A stretch of 7,009 nucleotides of DNA, from positions 2,890-9,898 of the forward strand of contig DUIP01000154.1 of assembly GCA_013330285.1 (NCBI GenBank), given 5' to 3'. The notes below the pieces were generated by a model that had not been told where the DNA came from, ran no database searches, and saw only the letters and a program-made list of their open reading frames with translations. Below, in pieces: positions 1 to 5,429 of this stretch; positions within the stretch are counted from its first letter, which is position 1, and each line of letters starts with the position of its first letter. The stretch is from Candidatus Poseidoniaceae archaeon. GTDB lineage: Archaea; Thermoplasmatota; Poseidoniia; Poseidoniales; Poseidoniaceae. The position numbers and the translations under genes were made by a program.

Positions 1-812
1 GCTTCTTCAACAGGTTCTTCTGCCTTTTCTGAGGCAGGTTCCATTGCTTCTGCGGCGTCGAGGATGGAAGGAGCGTTGTCGCCTTCTTCTTCCTCGTCTT
101 CCATGGCTGCTGCAAGGGCTGCAGCCTTCTTTGCCTTGAGTTCAGCATCACTTCGTGCTTCTTCAGCATGAATTTCGTCAAGGGTCTTGCCACTGTCAGC
201 GACGACACCTGATTGCAAGAGTTGGCTCTTACGAATAGCGACGCTCTTCACAGGGTAGATCGGCTTGACAGCCTTGCGGATTTCTTCTTCCATGGTGCCG
301 TCCAAAATTTGAGTTTGAATCTTAGCGTAGGTGGCCTTGGCTGCGAAAGCGATAATCAACTCACGTGCCTTGGCGCGCATGGCTTGCTTGATCGAGGTCT
401 GAACACGCTTCTGCGTGATGATCAGTGGCTTCAATCGAACGAGGTATCCGTCGGTGGACACGACATCAACGACATCGTCGACCTTTCCACGGTACCGGCG
501 GATTTGTCGGCGGATGTGGTCGGTTTGGTGGTGGTGACCGATGAATGTGGTCAAGGCGTCTTGGCCAACACATTCTGTGACACGGAATCGGAGGATCACG
601 TGCATCTTGGTGAAGTCACCATTGAATTCTTGCTGCGTCATTTCATACACACGGCCCATGATATGCTCATCGGACTCGCCCAAAGTTTCTCCAATTTTCT
701 TAAATTCCCATGGATTGCGAGGTGCACGAATCGTGTACCAGCGCTTCATCTTCCACTTGTCTCGTTGCTTACGTGCTGCTGCACGTGCCTTTGCACTTAC
801 TTTCTTTGCCAT
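1..812 (-). CDS. rps3ae: 30S ribosomal protein S3Ae (eS1), partial at its 3' end
   Basis: This is the archaeal/eukaryotic small-subunit ribosomal protein eS1, which sits on the 30S platform near the mRNA exit. The reading frame starts at the ATG whose first base is 812 and stays open to the window edge, giving 270 full codons. The N-terminus is basic (MAKKVSAKARAAARKQRDKW) and is followed by family-like motifs: KRWYTIRAP at about residues 23-31, KIGETLGES at 39-47 and GRVYEM at 53-58. The RNA-binding core follows, with a run of Arg and Lys (HIRRQIRRYRGKV) near 99-111. The core appears to end near residue 205. After that comes an Ala/Lys-rich stretch and a Glu/Asp/Ala-rich tail that runs off the window, so the protein is longer than the usual 200-220 residues. 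No Shine-Dalgarno sequence precedes the start. The upstream gene on the same strand is an unrelated lipoprotein 185 bases away, so S3Ae probably has its own promoter. Confidence 0.93.
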   Translation of the reverse strand, partial: MAKKVSAKARAAARKQRDKWKMKRWYTIRAPRNPWEFKKIGETLGESDEHIMGRVYEMTQQEFNGDFTKMHVILRFRVTECVGQDALTTFIGHHHQTDHIRRQIRRYRGKVDDVVDVVSTDGYLVRLKPLIITQKRVQTSIKQAMRAKARELIIAFAAKATYAKIQTQILDGTMEEEIRKAVKPIYPVKSVAIRKSQLLQSGVVADSGKTLDEIHAEEARSDAELKAKKAAALAAAMEDEEEEGDNAPSILDAAEAMEPASEKAEEPVEE

Positions 813-997
813 GGGATCAACTCTGGGTGTGTGTATTGCGGGGGCTACCCCACTTGCACCCCTGCGACAAACCTCCCCTATTTCAAGAACCCCCTGTGGA
901 CAGGAGGCGTCAACCTTGCGCAAAACGAGGCATTGAAGGCAACAAAAGCAGAATTTTTCTTCAACATATGACAGTCGATTGTTGACCCTTTTGGTCG
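813..997. other. Intergenic spacer between S3Ae and the lipoprotein gene
   Basis: These 185 bases lie upstream of S3Ae and downstream of the lipoprotein stop; both genes read on the minus strand. I see no tRNA cloverleaf and no credible small gene. GC-rich complementary runs occur at 838-865. Just after the lipoprotein stop, 984-996 can form a 4-bp hairpin (GACC-CTTTT-GGTC), which is too short to call a terminator. A weak AT-containing element (CAATAC on the minus strand, about 832-838) lies roughly 23 bases from the S3Ae start, but it is a poor TATA match. Confidence 0.6.
838..865 (-). other. Possible stem-loop in the S3Ae leader
   Basis: Positions 838-844 (GCGGGGG) and 859-865 (CCCCTGC) are complementary around a 14-base loop. 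On the plus strand the stem has seven pairs including one G-T wobble; on the minus strand, the one expected to be transcribed, the wobble becomes an A-C mismatch. A competing GGGG-TAG-CCCC hairpin (841-851) overlaps it. It lies 26 bases before the S3Ae ATG, so it may only be a GC-rich promoter flank. Ribosomal protein genes are often autoregulated through leader structures, but nothing here shows that. Confidence 0.2.
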
Positions 998-1753
998 CTA
1001 ATCGCTGCTGTAAAGCACCGAAACTGTTTGCTGAATGTTGAGGTAATCCTGACCTTCCTCAGGGATAATTCGCAATTCATGCAAAAGATAGGTGTTGAAG
1101 TGAATGGTCTGCCAGGTGTCCTCGCCCCCATCCTCTGCTGTACCACCCTTACTTTGGCAGGTGTCATCAAGCTCGTCAACAATATTCCATGAGAATTCGA
1201 CCGTTTGACCCCCTCCTCCAATACCGTCAATCAGGCTTGGATTTTCAACCGTTGATTCGATTTCAATAGCAATTGGATGAATGCCTCCGTTGTTTGGTGT
1301 GGGGTTGAACGGCAAAACTGCAGGATCGTTTGTTTTCGCTTCGGACCAATCAATTCGCAAGTCAACACGAATGGAAACCATTTGACTCGTCTTCACACCT
1401 GATGCATCGACAGCGAACAGGGTCACGTTGTGTATGCCGTGCTCGTCAAAGGCATAGGAAAGAGAAGATGCAACCCCTGCATCCACTGTGATGGTTTCTG
1501 TACCATCCATCGATTCAAGACCATAGGTCTCGATCGCTCGTGAGGAAGTGGTCTTTGAAAAGTCAAATTCAACTTCGACTTCTTCAAGAGAGATGCGTTC
1601 TCCATCGACATAGGTTTCGATGACCACACCTGAATCCGATTCATATTCGACGACGAAATCAATCATTGCCTCATCAACAGATGATTCAAGACAACCCGCA
1701 AGTGAGGACGAGACAAAGAGAATCAGCACAAGCACTGACTTCCATTGACCCAT
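998..1753 (-). CDS. Predicted secreted lipoprotein with PKD/Ig-like segment
   Basis: A 251-residue protein of unknown function, predicted to be anchored to the outer face of the cytoplasmic membrane. The N-terminus has a short charged head (MGQWK), a hydrophobic core (VLVLILFVSSS) and a lipobox LAGC with the candidate lipidated cysteine at residue 21. The mature part is strongly acidic. Around residues 95-131 a pattern like the end of a PKD or other Ig-like beta-sandwich appears: an AFDEHGIHNVTLFAVDASG stretch, then VSIRV. Residues 135-251 are a second region rich in Gly, Asp and Trp, with a GIGGGGQTVEFSWN turn and only one further cysteine (199), so no disulfide is likely. The start fits both the signal peptide and a TATA box 25 bases upstream. 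The gene is divergent from the transporter fusion. The specific family is not recognised; substrate binding or surface structure would both fit. Confidence 0.82.
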   Translation of the reverse strand: MGQWKSVLVLILFVSSSLAGCLESSVDEAMIDFVVEYESDSGVVIETYVDGERISLEEVEVEFDFSKTTSSRAIETYGLESMDGTETITVDAGVASSLSYAFDEHGIHNVTLFAVDASGVKTSQMVSIRVDLRIDWSEAKTNDPAVLPFNPTPNNGGIHPIAIEIESTVENPSLIDGIGGGGQTVEFSWNIVDELDDTCQSKGGTAEDGGEDTWQTIHFNTYLLHELRIIPEEGQDYLNIQQTVSVLYSSD

Positions 1754-1774
1754 GCCTCGTGCTCTTGGCCGGGG

Positions 1775-1780
1775 TATAAA
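1775..1780 (-). promoter_or_regulatory. TATA box for the lipoprotein gene (leaderless arrangement)
   Basis: On the minus strand this reads TTTATA, within ACATTTTATACCCC. Its centre is about 25 bases upstream of the lipoprotein ATG at 1753. In archaea the TATA centre lies about 25-27 bases before the transcription start, so the transcript would begin at or next to the start codon, without a leader. The same bases read TATAAA on the plus strand and could also serve the divergent transporter gene, but that would leave a leader of roughly 65 bases before 1868. The match is the best promoter element in the window. No transcript data support it. Confidence 0.55.
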
Positions 1781-1835
1781 ATGTCAACGATGAACAACAA
1801 ATGCAGGTGCAATGCCTTGAATCGCTGCTTCGACA

Positions 1836-1846
1836 CCTTTGAATGG
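1836..1846 (+). promoter_or_regulatory. Weak TATA-like element before the transporter fusion
   Basis: The stretch CCTTTGAATGG is centred about 27 bases before the ATG at 1868. It resembles the TTTGATAA element placed the same way before the DsrE gene. It is a degenerate TATA box at best. Its value is that it supports 1868 as the start and suggests a leaderless transcript. The stronger TATAAA at 1775-1780 is an alternative promoter with a longer leader. Confidence 0.25.
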
Positions 1847-1867
1847 TCTTGGTCGGTGGTTGGCTCA

Positions 1868-4039
1868 ATGGCACGACGAGCCCTCCCCCTCGCCCTCGTG
1901 CTCTTGATGCTCTTTTCATTGACCATTGGCCACGTCGCTGGACAAACAGAAGCCGACAAGCAACCCAGCCCAGAGCGTTCAACCATGTACATCTGGGGCG
2001 ATAGTGGCCTCGATACGGGTGATTGTTTCAATCATTTTTCATCCGAAGGCGAAACTGAAGTTGGCTTTGGGGAGTACGAAGACACAGAAAATATCGATTT
2101 TTCTTGCCCTCTTGATGATGCCCTTGTCGCCCCGATGCACCTCGATTCGGACGGAGTCATTTCCTTCAAATTTGGATTTTTGATTCAATCTTCAGAAACA
2201 AGCGGTGGCGATGAACTCACGCTTTCGTTCAATCGAGGAGGCGAAGTGCTGGCCTCACAGGAGTTCCCAATTCCGACGTTCTCCGATGAACAACTCACAT
2301 GGCAGATTGAGATTACAGAGAACATGACCTATTGGGAACAAGGAAGTGTACCTGAACTCAATGTTCAATTCAGTAAGCCAGCCCCGACCTTCCAAGAGTG
2401 CCTTGACCCAAACAAGGCGATTGCACAATGCGAGCCGAAATTCCGAATCTACTACAGCGATAACAATGAAGGCCTCGACGTGGGGGGCACGTTCCCGATT
2501 GTCAATGCCTCCAATCAGGGTGGCACCTCCTCAGATCAAGATTCAGAAGCATTGAGTGTGGGGACTGGCACGCTTTCCGGCCTTGTATTTTCACCTTGGT
2601 TCATCGGTTTATTCGCCTTTGTTGGCTTCATTTCCCTAAACCGTGATCGATTCCAAATGGGGATGGTGTTGGAAGAAGAGGAAGACGAAACTTCTGGTGA
2701 TTCTTCATCGGAAGGAGAAACATTGGTCGACAGTTATCGCGCCCGGGTGGTGACCTTGTGCGCTTTGTATGTGGCTCAAGGCATTCCCTGGGGATTCATT
2801 ACCATCGCTTTTCTCACCTTCTTGGCAGACAAAGGCGTCGGTGCCTCAGAGTTGGCACTGATGCTCACGCTTGGCACGCTACCTTGGTCGGTCAAATTCC
2901 TATGGGGCCCTGTCATTGACCGTTTCCAATACCCTTCGATGGGACGAAGGCGCCCATGGATTCTTCTTGCCCAGAGTGGAATGATTGTGGTGCTTGCCTC
3001 GATGATGTTGATTCCAAACCCAGAAGAAAACGTTCTGACCATGGCGTGGATGTTCCTTGTCTACAACATCTTCACATCGCTGCAGGATGTCAGCACCGAT
3101 GCACTGGCAGTTGATGTATTGCAGCCACATGAGATCGAGAAAGTCAACAGCTACATGTTCACTGCAAAGTCAGTTGGTGGCATCATCGGTGGGGCAGGTC
3201 TTGGCTTGGTGATTGGAACACTTGGCATCAAGGGCACTATTTTGTTACAGATTCCAATCCTTGTGGTCATCATGCTGGTGCCGCTCTTGATGACTGAGCG
3301 ACCGGGAGAGAAACGGTTCCCGTGGAGTGAAGGCGACGCCGAAGACGAGGTGAGTTCTGAAGAGCGTGATTTCAAGGAAATCGTTGCCAAAATCAAGATT
3401 GCGTTCTCCATGCGTTCTGCACAATTAGGCATCCTGTTGAGCGTCGTTATGTCGCTCTCGTTTTTCCTCATCCCTGTCTTACCCCTTCTTTTCGTTCGAG
3501 AATTGGGATGGAGTGTTGAACAATTCAACGTCACAAAAGGCGGCTTCATCCTTGTCTTCACCATGCTCGGCTACCTTGCAGGAGGCCAACTTGGGAAGCG
3601 CTTTGGTGGCAAATCGGTCATCATTTACGGCGCCTTATTCACTGCGCTGACGACTGCGCTTTGGGGCATGAGTGAGTCGATGTGGAGCAGTGGAACCTTC
3701 ATGATGGTGATGTGGTCGATTCGTACCTTTGCTTGGGGTCTTGTGACGATCAACATCTACTCGCTGGTGATGAGGGTGACGTGGAGCGAAGTCGGTGGCA
3801 CGCAATTTACCGCCTACATGGCCATGATGAACCTCTCCTCCATCATCGGATACCAGTTGACCGATCCAATCTCATCGCGCTTCGACTACCCTACACTCTT
3901 CCTTATTGCAGCGGTGTTGGAAACATTCGTCATCTTTGGCGCTCTGTTTATTGATCCGGGTGAAACTCGGAGGGAATTAGCAACACCATCGGCCGCTAAC
4001 TTGGGCGAAAACAGCAACGGGTCAACCAGCACAATTTGA
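1868..4039 (+). CDS. Transporter fusion: secreted N-terminal domain joined to AmpG/SLC33-like MFS permease
   Basis: A 723-residue membrane protein. The ATG at 1868 is preferred over the in-frame ATG at 1745 because it begins a clean signal peptide (MARRALPLALVLLMLFSLTIG, likely cleaved after AGQ near 24-26). Residues 27-235 are predicted extracellular, acidic and beta-rich, with four cysteines (53, 80, 178, 188) that could form two disulfides. Residues 236-256 form one membrane helix, followed by an acidic linker at 268-285. From about 293 a complete MFS unit follows. It carries the AmpG/acetyl-CoA-transporter signature: QGIPWGF (304-310), LGTLPWSVKFLWGPVIDRF (335-353) and MGRRRPW (358-364), then LQDVSTDALAVD (405-416) and a charged central loop at 477-510. 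Family members carry muropeptides (AmpG) or acetyl-CoA (SLC33). Archaea lack murein, so the substrate here is unknown. The topology is consistent: outside domain, one helix inward, then an MFS starting inside. Confidence 0.88.
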   Translation: MARRALPLALVLLMLFSLTIGHVAGQTEADKQPSPERSTMYIWGDSGLDTGDCFNHFSSEGETEVGFGEYEDTENIDFSCPLDDALVAPMHLDSDGVISFKFGFLIQSSETSGGDELTLSFNRGGEVLASQEFPIPTFSDEQLTWQIEITENMTYWEQGSVPELNVQFSKPAPTFQECLDPNKAIAQCEPKFRIYYSDNNEGLDVGGTFPIVNASNQGGTSSDQDSEALSVGTGTLSGLVFSPWFIGLFAFVGFISLNRDRFQMGMVLEEEEDETSGDSSSEGETLVDSYRARVVTLCALYVAQGIPWGFITIAFLTFLADKGVGASELALMLTLGTLPWSVKFLWGPVIDRFQYPSMGRRRPWILLAQSGMIVVLASMMLIPNPEENVLTMAWMFLVYNIFTSLQDVSTDALAVDVLQPHEIEKVNSYMFTAKSVGGIIGGAGLGLVIGTLGIKGTILLQIPILVVIMLVPLLMTERPGEKRFPWSEGDAEDEVSSEERDFKEIVAKIKIAFSMRSAQLGILLSVVMSLSFFLIPVLPLLFVRELGWSVEQFNVTKGGFILVFTMLGYLAGGQLGKRFGGKSVIIYGALFTALTTALWGMSESMWSSGTFMMVMWSIRTFAWGLVTINIYSLVMRVTWSEVGGTQFTAYMAMMNLSSIIGYQLTDPISSRFDYPTLFLIAAVLETFVIFGALFIDPGETRRELATPSAANLGENSNGSTSTI

Positions 4040-4043
4040 TAAC
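4035..4043 (+). promoter_or_regulatory. TATA-like element before the DsrE-like gene
   Basis: TTTGATAAC overlaps the stop codon of the transporter fusion (TGA at 4037-4039) and is centred about 26 bases before the ATG at 4065, the expected archaeal TATA position for a leaderless transcript. It allows the DsrE gene to be transcribed on its own even though only 25 bases separate it from the preceding gene. Read-through from the transporter gene is equally possible. Confidence 0.35.
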
Positions 4044-4047
4044 CATC

Positions 4048-4059
4048 CGCCTCGAGGCG
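4048..4059 (+). promoter_or_regulatory. Perfect 12-base palindrome, candidate operator
   Basis: CGCCTCGAGGCG is a perfect inverted repeat with no spacer, lying in the 25-base gap between the transporter stop and the DsrE start. It sits just downstream of the TATA-like element, where a bound dimeric repressor would block transcription. The HxlR-type regulator encoded two genes on is a natural candidate ligand, but this is inference. The site could instead be a short RNA hairpin. The GAGG at 4055-4058 is also the only Shine-Dalgarno-like match near this start. Confidence 0.35.
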
Positions 4060-4064
4060 AGGGC

Positions 4065-4442
4065 ATGACAAAATCTGTCTTTGTGAAATTTGTATCCGAA
4101 CCTAAGAATGACAAAATGAAGTCCATTGTTGGCTTGGCATGCGCTGCACAAGCCGTCAATGATGGCCATGAAGTGAGCGTCTTTTTCGCCGCAGCTGGCA
4201 CTCGATTGCTCGACCCAGATTACCTTGCTGAACTTGGGCAAGAAATCCCGATGGTTTCCGATTTCATGGACACGCTCATCTCTGGTGCCACACTGTACCT
4301 CTCGTTCGCCTCCATCAAAGCAGTCCTTGGTCACAGTGAAGGTGATGGTGCGTTGATTGTACCCGATGATGGCGTTCAATGGAGCGGCCCACCTGGCGTG
4401 ATTGCGCTTGCAACCGCATCAGATGTTCAACTGACATACTGA
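4065..4442 (+). CDS. DsrE/DsrF-like family protein
   Basis: A 125-residue cytoplasmic protein with the alpha/beta layout of the DsrE/DsrF/TusD fold, small proteins that handle sulfur or act in redox chemistry. Strand one is SVFVKFVSEP (4-13). The helix GLACAAQAVNDG (23-34) and strand HEVSVFFAAAGTRLLD (35-50) form the typical DGHEVxVFF..G..LL signature. A second helix region (PDYLAELGQ) is followed by strand ATLYLSFASIKAVLG (75-89) and a C-terminal ALIVPDDGV segment. In many relatives the strand near residue 80 carries the persulfide-accepting cysteine; here that position looks like Ser80. The only cysteine is Cys26 in the first helix, so classic sulfur relay is doubtful. The gene sits between the transporter fusion and an HxlR regulator, all on one strand. 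A DsrE-fold assignment is fairly safe; the function is not. Confidence 0.75.
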   Translation: MTKSVFVKFVSEPKNDKMKSIVGLACAAQAVNDGHEVSVFFAAAGTRLLDPDYLAELGQEIPMVSDFMDTLISGATLYLSFASIKAVLGHSEGDGALIVPDDGVQWSGPPGVIALATASDVQLTY

Positions 4443-4464
4443 GGACAAACGGACTCATCCGGCT

Positions 4465-4872
4465 ATGAGAGCAATACATGGCTCAACATTGAACCTTAGG
4501 TCTCAAATAGAGACACACCCACACACAGAACAGGTGGCCCGATTGCAACAAGAATGTGACCCTGTTTTTGCTCGTGTTGACAAACTCCTCGCTTTGTTGA
4601 ACAAATCGAAGTTATTGCACATCCTCTACCTCTTGAACGCAAAGCAACGACCAATGCGATTCACAGAACTCAAGCAACTTGTGGACAGTTCTTCGACGAC
4701 GGTATCGCGTCGTTTGGAAGAACTTGAAAAGAATGGCTTAATCACGCGTAGGGTCGTTGACACCTATCCAAAAACTGTCGAATACAACATGACTGAAGAC
4801 GCTCGATGCCTTGCTCCAACCATTCAATCGATGTATGATTGGATCGTCGAGCGGGACGTCGCCTTGGTCTGA
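4465..4872 (+). CDS. HxlR-family winged-helix transcriptional regulator
   Basis: A 135-residue DNA-binding protein of the HxlR type, typically a dimeric regulator of 100-130 residues. The match covers DPVFARVDKLLALLNKSKLL (32-51), MRFTELKQLV (64-73), the recognition-helix region SSSTTVSRRLEELEKNGLITRR (75-96), the wing TYPKTVEYNMTEDAR (100-114) and the closing helix SMYDWIVERD (122-131). HxlR proteins often have a cysteine just before the first helix (the C-P motif); here Cys31 in QECDPVF takes that place, with Cys115 as a second. In characterised relatives this first cysteine senses reactive electrophiles or oxidants. The N-terminal 25 residues lack family similarity, so the true start could be further in. 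The gene begins 22 bases after the DsrE gene, so they are probably co-transcribed. Confidence 0.87.
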   Translation: MRAIHGSTLNLRSQIETHPHTEQVARLQQECDPVFARVDKLLALLNKSKLLHILYLLNAKQRPMRFTELKQLVDSSSTTVSRRLEELEKNGLITRRVVDTYPKTVEYNMTEDARCLAPTIQSMYDWIVERDVALV

Positions 4873-4907
4873 AGATGTCATGCGACAGCAGACCATCATC
4901 AATCATC

Positions 4908-4913
4908 AAATAC
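4908..4913 (+). promoter_or_regulatory. Weak TATA-like element before the COG1325 gene
   Basis: AAATAC is centred about 24 bases before the ATG at 4934. It fits the same leaderless spacing seen elsewhere in the window and favours 4934 over the in-frame ATGs at 4811 and 4880. The sequence match itself is poor. Confidence 0.22.
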
Positions 4914-4933
4914 CATGCAGTCGACCCTTACCC

Positions 4934-5380
4934 ATGAGCCTCCATCACATCACATGGCGAGCCACGGCCAGTGGTCTTGCTGATGAGAACGTGGTTGCAG
5001 ATGCTTTGGCGTGGTTAATCGGCGATGATGAAGCGATCGAAATCGAGCGCACCACCTCATACCACGGGTCCGAACTTCACATGATTGAAGCCAAAATCAC
5101 CCGTAAAGGACCTGCACTTAAGGCACTTGCAATGCTGGGGACTGCGAACCTCCAAACCATTCTTGAAGAACTCGAACAGCGACTTGATGAGTCGAATACA
5201 ATTCATTTCCGCCTCGACTTTAACGCCTTGATCGATGGTGTGGTTCAACTTGCCGAAGGCGATGGGCCAACCGTCAAAGGCCAGACAAAGGTACAGGTGT
5301 TCCCCGGCCAAGAAGGTGCAGCAGAAGCGGCAAGCACGATTGAAGCAGCGATGAAGATCGCCGATGCTGCTCAAGAATAA
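4934..5380 (+). CDS. COG1325-type RNA-binding protein, predicted exosome-associated
   Basis: A 148-residue protein resembling the archaeal COG1325 family, predicted RNA-binding proteins linked to the exosome through gene neighbourhood. Matches include the opening HHITWRATASGLADE (4-18), resembling the family's hxIxWRaxxxaTEd motif, then an ALAWLI helix. YHGSELHMIEAKITRKG (43-59) corresponds to the G-H-x-G-N-P segment followed by a strand, EELEQRLDESNTIHFRLDFNAL (78-99) to the conserved RLDE...LRLDK segment, and a VQVFPG strand (120-125) follows. The lysine usually found after RLD is replaced by Phe96. The ATG at 4934 is chosen because family members start right at this motif. Earlier in-frame ATGs at 4811 and 4880 would add a poorly conserved, cysteine-containing extension, and the 4811 one would overlap the HxlR gene. 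The upstream gap is 61 bases. Confidence 0.75.
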   Translation: MSLHHITWRATASGLADENVVADALAWLIGDDEAIEIERTTSYHGSELHMIEAKITRKGPALKALAMLGTANLQTILEELEQRLDESNTIHFRLDFNALIDGVVQLAEGDGPTVKGQTKVQVFPGQEGAAEAASTIEAAMKIADAAQE

Positions 5381-5399
5381 GACGCTCAACATCGTGGCA

Positions 5400-5407
5400 T
5401 TGATATG
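5400..5407 (+). promoter_or_regulatory. TATA-like element before the arylsulfotransferase-like gene
   Basis: TTGATATG lies in the 49-base gap after the COG1325 stop and is centred about 26 bases before the ATG at 5430. This is the archaeal spacing for a leaderless start. No Shine-Dalgarno sequence is seen between it and the ATG, which agrees with such a start. Confidence 0.3.
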
Positions 5408-5429
5408 AGATTGGCGCCGAGACTGCGCT

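Noticed and set aside
213..971. A 252-codon open frame on the plus strand opposite S3Ae
   Set aside because: It lies antisense to a clearly conserved ribosomal protein gene and its translation has no coherent fold or family signature; it is a shadow of the codon bias of the real gene.
984..996. Hairpin GACC-CTTTT-GGTC after the lipoprotein stop as a terminator
   Set aside because: The stem has only four pairs and no convincing T-run follows on the transcribed strand.
1745..1867. A 41-residue N-terminal extension of the transporter from the ATG at 1745
   Set aside because: It would place a cysteine-rich, non-hydrophobic stretch before a textbook signal peptide and would overlap the divergent lipoprotein start and its TATA box.
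4811..4933. Longer versions of the COG1325 protein from ATGs at 4811 or 4880
   Set aside because: The added residues do not resemble the family, the 4811 start overlaps the conserved end of the HxlR gene, and family members begin at the HHITWRA-like motif.
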